NCBI GenBank assembly: GCA_012064415.1
Contig: SSNU01000167.1
Location: forward strand, 71,464 to 135,463
Direction: 5' to 3'
Source: Gyrodactylus bullatarudis
Lineage: Eukaryota > Platyhelminthes > Monogenea > Gyrodactylidea > Gyrodactylidae
DNA length: 64,000 nt
This document shows positions 47,661 through 58,919 of the stretch, piece after piece (the first letter of the stretch is position 1; every line of letters starts with the position of its first letter). The position numbers and the translations under genes are program-made. A model generated the notes under the pieces. That model had not been told where the DNA came from. It worked only from the letters and a program-made list of their open reading frames with translations, and did no database searches.

Positions 47661-49890
47661 GCTTAAATAGAAAATAATGAGTAGCTAAAACGATATGTGA
47701 TAGAAATAATGTACCACTTTAAGGGTTAATTACAATGTTGAAGTTAAAGGTTTTTTAGACAACTGATGATTCCTGATGAGGGCGAAGTGCGTTTACAGCT
47801 GAATCTTGTTTGTAACCTTTTACACTTGGTTAATTTCCTTTCAAATGAGGCATGAAAGAAGTACCTTTCAATTCAAATTATCGATGTTTTTTGTTTGGAA
47901 AATTAAAATATCAAGGGTTAATGATACCATAACTTGTCGAAATTTCAAATAAACAATTTATCTCTGCTCAAAATTCATATTGCATTTAAAGCATCAATTA
48001 AATGAGGAAAAATTTACATAAATATTTTCTTTTAATGGGTGAAATTTTCTAAATCTAGTTTACTTATTTTTTGCAGCATTCGGATTAAGAATGATCGATT
48101 ACGAAATTTCTCTTCCTCTTTTGAATAAAAACATAAAAGATGACAAAATAAAGTGCTAGGCATTTAGTTGACATTTTATTCAATAACCAAATGAAATATG
48201 TTACAGACGGTGTGATTCCCCTCTTGACAGATATCTATAATATGTGTCTGTATCTCTCCCTTTGGATCATTCCAATTTGGTCTATAGACGAGAAATTTCA
48301 AGATGAGTTTTATATGGAATACTCAAACATTTCAGATATTCAAATTACGAGTTTTTTCTATCAGATTTTGTAACTAGAGTCTCGAAAAGTCTTTAAAAGC
48401 ATATTTTTGCTGATAAAAGTCAAGATTCTAGAACTCACAAAAAATGCATTCAAATTATTGTTTGTATCTCAGAGTTTGGAGCTATAAAGTATTACACTTA
48501 ACTTCCTAAAAAATATGTATAGGAGTTAAACCGGATGATAAGAACTATTTTACGTAATTACTAGGGCCTCAAAAAATTACTATTTGGTCTATTTTTACTC
48601 TAGACAAAGAGCTGAGTGAGTTGTGTGATAAACTGAAGAGAAATTCTGTTCATCTTAAAATATAGCTGGTACTATTTCTGCACTAAATTGTTGTCCCGAT
48701 ACTTCTTTGTACAATTTTTATGAATAAAGTCTCAGAGAATAGTATTCTTCAACTATTAGTAAACGACCAATCGGAATTTGCGATGAATGGGTAACTAGAT
48801 TCCTAAGCTAGCAGTATTTCATCGTGTAATCTGATAGCACGTCAGAAATTATTCCATAGAATTAAAATATGCGCTATAACAGTTAAACAGTGAAAAATAT
48901 TTGACAAAAAATCAGAAATTTAGATTCTAAATTTTGCATGAATTTACTATTTTTACTCAGAATCTCTTGAATTTTCTTCAAAGTACTATTTCTTCTTATT
49001 TTTCAGTTTATGAGATACCATTTTTTTTCTTTCGGTATTATTTTTAAGACCCAGTAATTACTTATGAGTAGGAGTATGAAATTTTATATTTTATTTTGGA
49101 AACTAGGCGACATCTTGTTTGGTCATAATTTATGAGTCATAAATAAGCTATTTTTCATCATTTTGAGCTGAAATTTCAGCATCGGCTTATTCTTCTCATG
49201 GTGCATTTTTGTGTCAAATTTTATTCAATTGCTTCAGCAAGCCAAAACTAATTTATTTTCGCTCAATCATGATAAAAATTAGTCCCATTTGATGCAAAAT
49301 AAAAAACTATCTAGTTTCCTTAAATTTCAGGCTAAAATATTATTTCATCTTGTAAAATTTTCTAGATTCAAGTTAATGTTTTACTTTCAAGACACCTTTT
49401 GGATGACATCATCCAAATGATGTCTTCTACCATGAAAACTACACAAGAGACCCCTTTTTTGGAAATCATTAGATTTGCTTTCTCTCCTTTCATCATATCT
49501 GACTTATATTTTCTCATTATTAGTAAAATATCTCAAATTTTATATTATTACTTTCAAGTTGTCATAGAAGATTTAGAGGTTTTTGATAGAAATAATTGAT
49601 CTGTGAGATATATTTTACTTATTAATATAATATTATATTAAAAATGATTAAGAGAAAAATATTTTAGCTTCTATCTTGAGAAAAATGGCCGAAATCAAAT
49701 TCAGCAAATTTTTCATCACGTTAATTTTTAATACAAAATCATTATTTCTATTGCAACCAGTTCATAAATAGATTTCAGACTATTTGTTTTATACATCATT
49801 CAGATTCTGACCCGGGCTAGAAATCGAAAATTTGCAGAATCTATCTCTAATGGGGATATCATAACCTCGATTATATCTCTCCCCTTGTTC
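47661..49890. other. no recognisable gene
   Basis: AT-rich. Contains a fragment of the ATAATTACTAGGGCCT repeat near 48555. Short frames at 48191 and 49399 have no features. Confidence 0.35.
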
Positions 49891-49894
49891 CCTC

Positions 49895-50410
49895 ACTAAC
49901 TTTTGAAAAATCTCTCGAAATTGAGCATATTCAATCTAGATTCCTCTATTTCTTATATCCTGATTTAGAATCTTATAATTCTCGCTAAATCTGTTAACTT
50001 ATTTGAAAACTCATATAACCTCAGAAACCCCTCTTTTTCAAATCACTATTTACTATCATCATATAATATGATTGATAAAAAATATAAAATATCAGACTGT
50101 CACGACCTAACTAATATTAAAACTATAATGTCACACATTAGGTCCAAACTTGATTATTCTAAGAGTCTCCTCTATGCTAATCTTCATTAATCCCAGAATG
50201 TTTAATGAAATTTCTTGAAAGGTTTATATATTTCTACAATACTCATTACACATATTTCATGAACATAGATTAATCAAATTATTATTTTTTTTTTTATTTT
50301 TTTTATCGAACCGCCATATTATATCCAGAGATGCTGTGTATATATATTTGTATTTATATTTATTTATTTTATCTTTTATAAATCAATAAAATCATACTTT
50401 CTAACAAAAA
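49895..50410 (+). pseudogene. LINE C-terminal fragment (family of the 1.8-4.2 kb element)
   Basis: Reads 'SLEIEHIQSRFLYFLYPDLE', then, after a deletion, 'RNPSFSNHYLLSSYNMID' and 'DCHDLTNIKTIMSHIRSKL', aligning with LELERVQYRFLHYLYPTLD, RNPSFTYHYLLSTYRLLD and DCDDLSNLKIIISYIREKL of the first LINE. It ends in a stop near 50190 followed by an AT-rich tail with an A run near 50405. 5'-truncated. Confidence 0.75.
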
Positions 50411-51454
50411 AAAATTTTCTGTCTTATCGATAATCAGTGATTATTAATCACTTCTTCAATTACAATTCAATTTTAGCACAAGTCTTCTCATCCGTGCGGT
50501 TGAAACTGATTCCGCTGAATGATCTAGGATTTAAAATCCTAAACTTCATAAAATAGTTATAAAAGAAGAATTATTCACTTGAAAAATTGGTTTTTTAACA
50601 TGTAAAATTTATCCCATTTTCAAAGAATTTTATCACCACACTAAACTTTACTACTGTATTTACTCATTGACTAACAGTCCGATTAGTTAAGCATTTTCTA
50701 CTTTGATTGAAACAAGGAAAAATCTATTTATTTCTGATTAGTTTACTTCAAGAATCCATGCTTAAGTGAAAATCCCGCAACACATTCATTCAATGCTTAT
50801 CGAGGAGATTACATAAACTCAATTGAGAAATTCATTGAAAACATAAGTTCGAAGAATTTACTGAATTAAAAAATCTTTATCGAAAAGCTTTAATCATTTC
50901 TTTGAATAGTTCTTGAGTATTAATCTATGGTATAATTTAAGACTTAATTTCGCAAAGTGTTATAGTCTAATTGAATTTTTTAATATTGCTTAAAGATATT
51001 TCTATGGCAATAAGTGTTTAATTTGAAACTAGGGTGATATTTCTAAATACAATCATTTAAATTATAATTATAGTCTAGGTATTGCATTTAAGATGATGAC
51101 GATGATGTGTAAAATACAATTAGGTTTTCTTAGACAACTAAGAGAAACGTATTTGGATAGTTTTTTTTCGAAAAGCGAGAAATAAATATAGTAAATTAAA
51201 TTTCATTCATGATTTCATTGGAAGTCGAGTAAACAAAACAATCATACGATAGCTCATTTCTGATTGAACCATTTCATTTCGACCAATAAGATTCCATCAT
51301 TTAAATCTAAATATCAAATTCCTCCAAGAGAAACTTATTCTAATTGTATAACACCGTTGTAAATGGCATAAAGAAAAACTTTGAAATAATTATTATGAAT
51401 TATCATCCGATGGATTTAGGAATCTTATCCATGCTACCAAATAAATGAAAAGCA
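50411..51454. other. no recognisable gene; upstream of a probable signal-peptide exon
   Basis: AT-rich; nothing that I can name. Confidence 0.35.
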
Positions 51455-54400
51455 ATGAAGAGAATAAGACTGGGTTTCGTTCTTATTTCACTATTTACTC
51501 TGGATTATATTTGTCTGGCTATGCAATATGGGGAGATTAAACAAGATTATCCAAGTAAGTATTTTGTTTTTATCATTGTTTAAAATGTCAAAAAATGTAC
51601 GAACGAGTCCTAATGATGAATTTAGAAATTTTTTTTATTTAAAAAAAAGGCACACTTTGAAAACTTGTTTTCGATTTCAAGGTGTGATAGAAATCAAGCG
51701 TTATTTTTCAGGATCGCCAATAGACAAAGAATCAAATTATACTCATTCAATTTTTAAAGGAACCTTCAAGAAAGAACTCATCTTGGACCATCAAAATTTA
51801 TTAATTTTCAAGCAGTAAAAATGGTCGCATCCTGAAAAATAACATTTAATCTCTCTCACACCTTGAAATAAAAAAAATCAACTCCGAATTCAACTTCCAA
51901 AGTTTAAAAAATGAAAGAGAAGTTCTGTGCTATTGATAAATTCAAAATAGGAAAAAATCGAAAAAGTTTCACCACAAATATTTCAATTTATGATTTTGAA
52001 TTTTCGGATTCATTAAATGTTTACTTTGATTGGTGTTGAAGTATTCCCTCGGTTTCGAGATATTTTATTGTGTAATTTAGAGATATGCTGTTCTACTGAA
52101 TGATAATCCCGGGTATTGACACTTGTAGCAAATAAAAATGTTGAAAATTGATTTATAAATACTCATCGTAATGTTCCGGGACTAAAGAACACAATTGGGA
52201 AATTATATCTTGAATCAAGTTCAAAATTTTGATTTTTATCTTTGTTGATTGCTTTGAACTATTTATTGATCAAAGATAATCAGTGATTATTAATCACTCT
52301 TTAGATATCAATATTTGTGCTATTTCTTTCTTTTGAAAACTCCTCTTGATTTTCGAAAGTAACCAGTTTTGGATGATATCCATTGGATATGGTATATATA
52401 TATATCTCTTTTGAATGGTGTAAAAATTAACCGAAACTAAATTTTTAGGTTGAAAAACGATATTATGCCTACTCTCAAGTGATGACACGAAAATTTTTGT
52501 ATATTTCGGGGTAGAGAGAAGAGAGGGTTAATTTTCCACATCCATCTCTGGGGTACTACTGTATTAGAAATATTTTTCCCAACGATGGCTACTAATTTGT
52601 ATTGAATGAAACTAGTAATTAACAGTTTTAAAGAAACCAAGTTTATGACGACTTGCATTTAAGTTAAAGACCTAGCCAAATTTGACCTGTTCTATCTTAG
52701 ACAAATAATTACATTGCATTTGTATTATTGATCAGCCATAACATTCCACTATTTTTGAGAAGCTCATGTCTGACTCTTGATTTTACTATTCTTGTTAATC
52801 TCTTCACTGAGCATTCATTTATTAATTCTAGAGAATATTAAATTACACGAAAATTCGTCCTAAATAAATACAATCTCAATTTTTATCATAGAATGAATAT
52901 TCATACATTTTATTCAAGAATAGGATATTTAGAATCTTTCTCTAAAGTTAGATACTGTTCTCAAATGTAAATCATATTTATCAAGTCTCTTCATGAGCTC
53001 ATAGCTTCTTTCAAGATATATATCCAGTAGATATCCATTGAATTTTGAATTTGCGCTAAATATATTTGCCCTCAAAAATATTTTGAAAAAATCGCCAATA
53101 TCGCCTCAAAGTTAATTTTAGTTAACCTGATCTTTAACAAAACTTGAGAATTTACATAATCTAAGATAAATGAGAGTTTCTAGAAATTTCACCTTTTACT
53201 CAAGTATCTTTGAATAAATGAGACACTGAGATTCTCCAACTCATATCTTTGGGTTTAGTATTCTTATTGATCTATTACGATTGAAATATTCACGTAAATT
53301 TTCAAATAAATCTGAAAATCCATAAGCCATCAAAACTGTGTGTTCAGAAAAACTACTCTTATAACCTTCTATTTTCACTTTACTCTTCACTGTTGCTATT
53401 TATTGAAGAGTTTTGGTGTTTTTTTTCAGCTCACATTATATTCTTATATTTTTCAACTTTTACTATACTTCATTCAAAATTTGTAAAATATTATTTTCAA
53501 TGAATTTAAACTCTTATAGTTATTGAATTCGAAGTAAACTCATTGTAGTTTTAATAAGTACATTCTTAGGCTATCAATATATGAGACATTCAAGATTTTA
53601 TATGATTATCTAACATAAATGTTTTTTCTTCTATCTATTGTCTACTTGAAAATTCAACATAATTGCAACAGAGAGAAAGAGAGAGTACTAAGTTGACATT
53701 GAAAAATTTCGCTTATATATCAATCAATTTAAAAAACGAATGGACTCAAACATATTAAGTCACATCCTCCTTGTTGATTCAAACTTCAAAAAAGAGCTAC
53801 TTATCTAGCGAAACACCTGTAGATTTTCGATTGAACAGAGAGATGCAATTATTTACAATTGAATAGGATATTTTAAATTTGAATTAAAGTCCCAGAGAGT
53901 TTAGTTTTCTTCAAACTCACATCCAATCATATGTCTGTCATACGAATCTACATTTTTTTAGTTCAAGACTCAACAATCATAAATTGGGTCATATCTGAAG
54001 CCTTTCAGATAGAGTCCAGGCGATTGCATATTGAAATTCTATAGGTGTTATTAGGTTTTCAATAAGACGTTTTAAACAAAAATTAATTTATTGAAAAGAA
54101 TCAACTCTCTTTGAATTAGTATAGCACGAGTTAAACGAATGATAGAGCTTATATCTTTACGCATTCCAGGAGATGAATATATTTTATATCGAATGGGTGG
54201 TGAACGAAGTATTTTCTTATATTTTGAATTTAGATTTCCGGATTATCTATTCACTAGCTACAGTGAATCTGGAATCTTTATGAGTTCTGCAGAATCCCCG
54301 GGCAACTCTCAGGAAATCTGAAAACTAATTATGATTATTGATTTGAAAACTTGAAATTTCAGATTTTAACTCATGTAGAACGTATTTCAATTTTTTGCGA

Positions 54401-57400
54401 TAAAATTTATCCATTTGAAAAACTGTTGTGAAATCAAGAAAAATGTAAGACGCTCTTATTTAAAATCCCCATTGATGTCACACTGCTGTCACATCATATG
54501 AAGACCCGGCTAGAGGACCACTCTATATATATTTGAGCTAAATCAAATAAACCGAATAGCCTCAAGTAATACTCAGAAACTTTCTTTTTAACTAATTTTA
54601 AACTAATTCTGATAATTCTGGAAATACTTTTGCATTCGGCTAAATCCCGTAAGATTAAGAACGGCTCTCTAGTTCTGACCAAGATCAGTGGATTTTGTTC
54701 ATATCAATGAAAATTAAGGATTTAAAAATCAGGAAATTTTTATACAGAAGTTAAAATTATTTGAATAATTGATAGGAAAGAATTATAATCAACTCGAATC
54801 TTTCATTATGGGAAAAAAGGCAAAATATTTTCTTGCAATGTTACAAATCAATAATTATAATTAGTTTTCAGATTTCCTGAGAGTCTGCAGACTCACTGAT
54901 TGTTGCTCAGGGATTCTGCAGACTCACTGATTGTTGCTCAGGGATTCTGCAGACTCACTGATTGTTGCTCAGGGATTCTGCAGAATTCCTAAAGTTTCCA
55001 GATTCACTGTAGCTAGTGAAAAGATAATCAGGAAATCTGAATACCGAGTTTCCAGATTCCTTGGCTCACTAGGAAGTCTACAGACTTTCAGGGAGTCTGC
55101 AGACTCACATAAGTTTCCTCACTATATAAACTTCAAAAAAAATACTTCTATAATCTTCAACTACCTTGGCCAATGTGAGTTTTTTTCATTTATCTCTCCA
55201 TTGTTGCTATGTGTAATGAATAGTTAAATACATCAAATTGGTAATACAAGATCCATCACCGAAAAGGATAAAATCATCAACAAATATCATAAATTATGAA
55301 CAATTTATAAATGTGTAATATTTAAACAAAGTTAAGATTGTACAATTAAAAATAGGTGTTTATATTATCAATAAAAGGCAGAGTTCTAAAAATCCCATAA
55401 AGTAAAAAACGTGACTTTATATTCTCACTACTTAAAATGACTGATGAGGAATTCATAAAAGAGTTATTCGAAGAAAATAACGATTCCAAGTTAAATCAAG
55501 CTGACTGTGGCAAGGATCCACAGCATGGTGACCACGAAAAAGGGTCTAAAGCTGCAAAAAAGTCAGACAAACAAAAATCCACGCCGCAACTTGGGACATC
55601 GTGCCAAAGATTCACGATAGCATCCCAAAATGGCAAGAAATGACTAGAACTTTTTGGAGATTAAGAGGAATTGATGATGACGAGGTACGAAAAGACCTTA
55701 TAATGTCTGCAATATATCAATCAAACTGTCCCGAAAAGCCTTTGATCAAAGATTACTTTCAGCAAGCCAAAGAGAAGAAGATGAATGCCGAACAAATCAT
55801 AAACTACATCGGCAATAAAACTTCCAAATCAGATGCAAAACGCTTCGAAGAGATTCTCGAATCATCATCAAAAATTCAAGAGACTGATAAAAATCAAAGA
55901 GTTCTGTAGTGACGAGAATATGAGAAAGGCAATATTCACAAAGACTCTCAAATATAAAGATTATGCATCGATCATCCCATAAATTGACGAAAAATCAAGC
56001 GATGAGTTGGCAGAAATGGTTCAACGAAGACCCAAGAAGTCAGCTACATATCAAGACCTAAAAAGGCCAGAGAAGAAAAAGAAGTAATAGAATTCATGGC
56101 AAAAGGCAAAACAATCAAGTTGAGTCCAACCCATTATAAATATGGGGCATTAGCCAAGTTCTGCTCAAATGCAAGTCAATTTTAAGTTCATCAGAAATAC
56201 TGAAACATAGATCTGAAGTAAAGGAAGTTATTCGTTATCAGCATATTCTGAAACCATAAAAAATTTTCAATCTCAACAATGTACCTAGAAAAATTTTTCC
56301 CTGGGTCTTCAAAGGTTAAAATGATATGTGATAGAAATAACCTAGTGAGGGTTAAACGATTGTTTCGATAAAAGGTTTCCTCTGGCATCTTAGTTTGTAT
56401 GCGATTAAACTTGAGTTTATCATAGATCCTAAATTAGAATCCAAACGATAAAGTCAATATTTACATAGTTTAAGCCAAAATTAGGTACTTTTTCCATGTG
56501 GAAAAAAGTTGATTTGAAAAAATATAAATATCCAACTTGCTATCCAAGATAAATATTTGCCAGAAATAATACTTTTTCTTCCACCAGAAAAGAGAAATAG
56601 GGTGCCAATGAACTTTTATACTAAACGTAGAGATAATTGTCCCAGTGTATCTGTTTCTATTTTTCCAAAGCAATGTTTCAAATTCTGTTATATATCTGTG
56701 AAATTGAGGTAATTTTTTTCTCTTTTACGAAGCAAATATATAAAATTATCGTCAAAATTCTTCAATTTGCTATTATTTTTCCTTTTATAAGATTGAGCAT
56801 TGCTTTATTCCCCAGCAATTTTATAAACAAGTTGTAATAAGGCTCGATTAGATTTTTTAAAAATTCATTTTTAGTACTAAAGATTTTCAAATTTTGTGTA
56901 TTTTTTTGTATTAAAGATCGAATAATTTTTAAACTAAAAGAATTACTTCTAATCGAAAATTTGATAATTTTGTATTTTTGCTATTCTAACTTAATTTTTC
57001 ATTCTCAAATCTTTAGCTCTCGTTCTCGACACTGTGGACGAGGTAATCAGGAAAAATCCGTATCTTCAATGGCATCAGAGTCAATGGAAGGATGAAAATA
57101 TTCTCTATTACTCAAATGGTTAGTTATGCTGATATTGTTAACTGTTTTCTCGTTAATTTCTCTGATTTTTTCTGGAAAATTATGTAGCCTTCATCGAAAA
57201 TCCCCAAATATAAGGATTGAAAATTAGTTTATTGGACTACGTTGAAAATTTTCAGAACATTTGGAAAACCAATGACTGAGCATATCGATCCACACACAGT
57301 ACACTTGAGTGACTTGGGAATTTTAAAAAAAGTTGAAATTTAATTGTTTATTATTTCAAAAATTTAGGATCGCTAAGATATTTTAATGCCTCTTAAAATC

Positions 57401-58284
57401 ACACGTGATTTTCTCTAATTCTATAACATTTCTTCTAACAAAAAAAAAATTCATAGAAGCCTTCTAAAAATATGGAAAATGCCTACCTTTACAGTTGATC
57501 TTTTGAAATAATAAACCACTATTATTACAAATCACTTTTGTTCTTATCTAATAGATAATATCTATTAATAATAATATTACTGATTTATTGTGTCTTGAAA
57601 CAAGTGAATGTGGTATGAGACAAGAAAATATTCGGTATTTTGTCTCTAAATAATTGTGTCATAATAATCCTGCGTATTCTGTTTATAAGTTATTTAATGC
57701 TATATGATTCTAGATAGGAGAGAGAGATATTATCTCAATTTATTCTGATAACTCATAGATCTAGTTGAATATATAATATATATTATATATATGGATAATT
57801 AAACAATAGATCTACAAATTCTTAGTGAACCATGCTCTTAAATTTTTCAAAATGCGTTCATAAAAGTCGAGAGAGGAAGTTTCATGAAAATTTCACCTTT
57901 CACATAATGTCATCAGGGTTTGATTTCTATTCTACTTATGAACAATTAAAGGTCTGGAATTGAATTAAATTAATTCTAGTAAAAATCCTAGTTTTACAAA
58001 CTCATGTCAATTAGCTTTTGGTTGAGAGGATTTCAGATCTTTTAGAAAATAATGATTGTTAAATCAAAACTAGAATATTTGTACTTTTAATGTGGAGATT
58101 ATAATTTCTTTCATATCTTATCAGATCAAAAGAGTGTCAATCCGGAATTTAGTCCGGAATTTTTGGACAAATTTTTCTCCTACTTTAAAACCACAAGAAC
58201 ATTCTCATTCATTATGAAATTTGATCAGCGTAAGAATACAAACGGAACCCTCGTGTATATGGAGCACAAAAATCTCAACAATGA
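51455..58284 (+). CDS. probable secreted protein with a thrombospondin-N/laminin-G-like stretch (three exons, 3' end not found)
   Basis: Exon 1 51455-51554: ATG, signal peptide 'MKRIRLGFVLISLFTLDYIC', donor GTAAGT. Exon 2 57017-57118: 'LVLDTVDEVIRKNPYLQWHQ', donor GTTAGT. Exon 3 58125-58284: 'FSPEFLDKFFSYFKTTRTFS', 'FIMKFDQRKNTNGTLVYMEH', donor GTAAGT. Phases 1, 1 and 2 fit each other and all three frames are open. Exon 3 resembles the thrombospondin N-terminal fold (F-L---Q----GTL--E). Further exons must follow 58284. A short continuation at 60131 (ESKLKN then stop) would be possible but is not convincing. Exons in the 5.5-kb intron may have been missed. Linking exon 1 to exons 2-3 is inference from phase and order. 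Confidence 0.5.
51675..51872. repeat. short imperfect hairpin in intron 1 of the secreted-protein gene
   Basis: CAAGGTGTGATAGAAATCAA..TTATTTTTCAGGATCG (about 51679-51718) recurs inverted at 51824-51869. About 200 bp, non-coding; the open frame across it is a by-product. Confidence 0.6.
51873..53885. other. intron or intergenic, no recognisable gene
   Basis: AT-rich; no domain-bearing frame on either strand. Confidence 0.35.
53886..54218. repeat. dispersed repeat, copy 2
   Basis: Second copy of the 47256-47660 repeat (AAAGTCCCAGAGAGTTTAG, TTAGTATAGCACGAGTT, ATCGAATGGGTGGT), shorter by internal deletions. It leads directly into the inverted repeat at 54232. Confidence 0.7.
54232..55038. repeat. 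inverted-repeat element with a 31-bp tandem array in one arm
   Basis: The left arm (54232-54344) recurs inverted as 54845-54883 plus 54972-55038 (TTAGTTTTCAGATTTCCTGA; CAGATTCACTGTAGCTAGTG). In the right arm the two halves are pushed apart by a tandem array at 54884-54976. The left arm has just 6 bp at that place. Confidence 0.8.
54884..54976. repeat. three tandem copies of a 31-bp unit
   Basis: Units at 54884-54914, 54915-54945 and 54946-54976, each starting TCTGCAGACTCACTGATTG, identical by eye. A partial fourth (TCTGCAGA) follows; related TCTGCAGACTCAC occurs again at about 55096. Confidence 0.92.
55437..56087 (+). pseudogene. gag-like retrotransposon relic (tentative)
   Basis: The frame from 55437 ('MTDEEFIKELFEENN', then a Lys-rich linker) passes by a shift near 55590 into one containing 'MTRTFWRLRGIDDDEVRKDL' and 'LIKDYFQQAKEKKMNAEQII', then shifts again near 55905 to 'ENMRKAIFTKTLKYKDYASI' and 'LAEMVQRRPKKSATYQDL', ending about 56087. 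A helical, charged capsid-like composition with no enzyme motif fits an LTR-element Gag, but I do not recognise the exact family. At least two frameshifts and a stop. It lies in the large intron of the surrounding gene. Confidence 0.4.
56088..57016. other. intronic, no recognisable feature
   Basis: AT-rich. A short match (GTGATAGAAATAA..AGGGTTAA near 56330) also occurs near 47700. Confidence 0.3.
57994..58018. repeat. solo foldback-family terminus
   Basis: ACTCATGTCAATTAGCTTTT matches the right end of the foldback elements; no partner arm seen. Confidence 0.5.
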
Positions 58285-58362
58285 GTAAGTTATCATTAGC
58301 TTTTTTTATCTAAAGAAAATGTATAAAATCTTAATGAATGGAAAAATTATTGAGATCAAATA

Positions 58363-58916
58363 CAGGTGAGAACCGTATTTATTTTTAATTAGTCATACAG
58401 GTGTAATTAGGAACCAAGTGTCTATACAATAGATAACAATAGATACCTGGTTGGGGGTTGCAATAAATTTTCGTGACCAACTGATTTTTGTGTAACGCAG
58501 ATTCCGAATCTGCTTCCAAAAATTTTCTAAGTTCATCAGTTTTGCGCAATTCGCGAAATAGCACAATTTTCATAATCGGGACTTGAATAAAGCTATTTTT
58601 CGACTTGATCCTTAGACATTTCCGAGTAAAATTTGATATCATTTGAAAGAGCGTAAAATTTTCTATAAGATGCTCATAAGTTCAAACGTGCTTTTGGAAT
58701 GGATCATCCTCAAAATTATAATCATAGACTAAATTAATATTTTTCAATCTTTTACACGGTAAGGAGGACACATTAGTTTTTCTATTTCAATGTTTATTTT
58801 ATATCAAATCAAGAAAAACCCCATTTTGTATTTTGGAAACTGTTAAAAGTTGAGAAAAGATGTACACAAATGAATGGAGGTGTAATTTTACACTCCACAA
58901 ATACGGTTCTCACCTG
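58363..58916. mobile_element. MITE with TA target duplication, 554 bp
   Basis: Termini CAGGTGAGAACCGTATTT and complement, TA on both sides (58361-58362, 58917-58918), no coding capacity. The structure fits a nonautonomous Tc1/mariner element; its terminal sequence differs from the two Tc1 copies in this window. Confidence 0.85.
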
Positions 58917-58919
58917 TAT

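Noticed and set aside
47765..47815. CTGATGAGGGCGAAGTGCG resembling a hammerhead core
   Set aside because: Stem II has no pairing and the GAAA is GAAG; below what I would accept as a ribozyme.
51528..51818. 96-codon frame
   Set aside because: Runs through the hairpin at 51675-51872 and in a different frame from the signal-peptide exon; a by-product of the inverted repeat.
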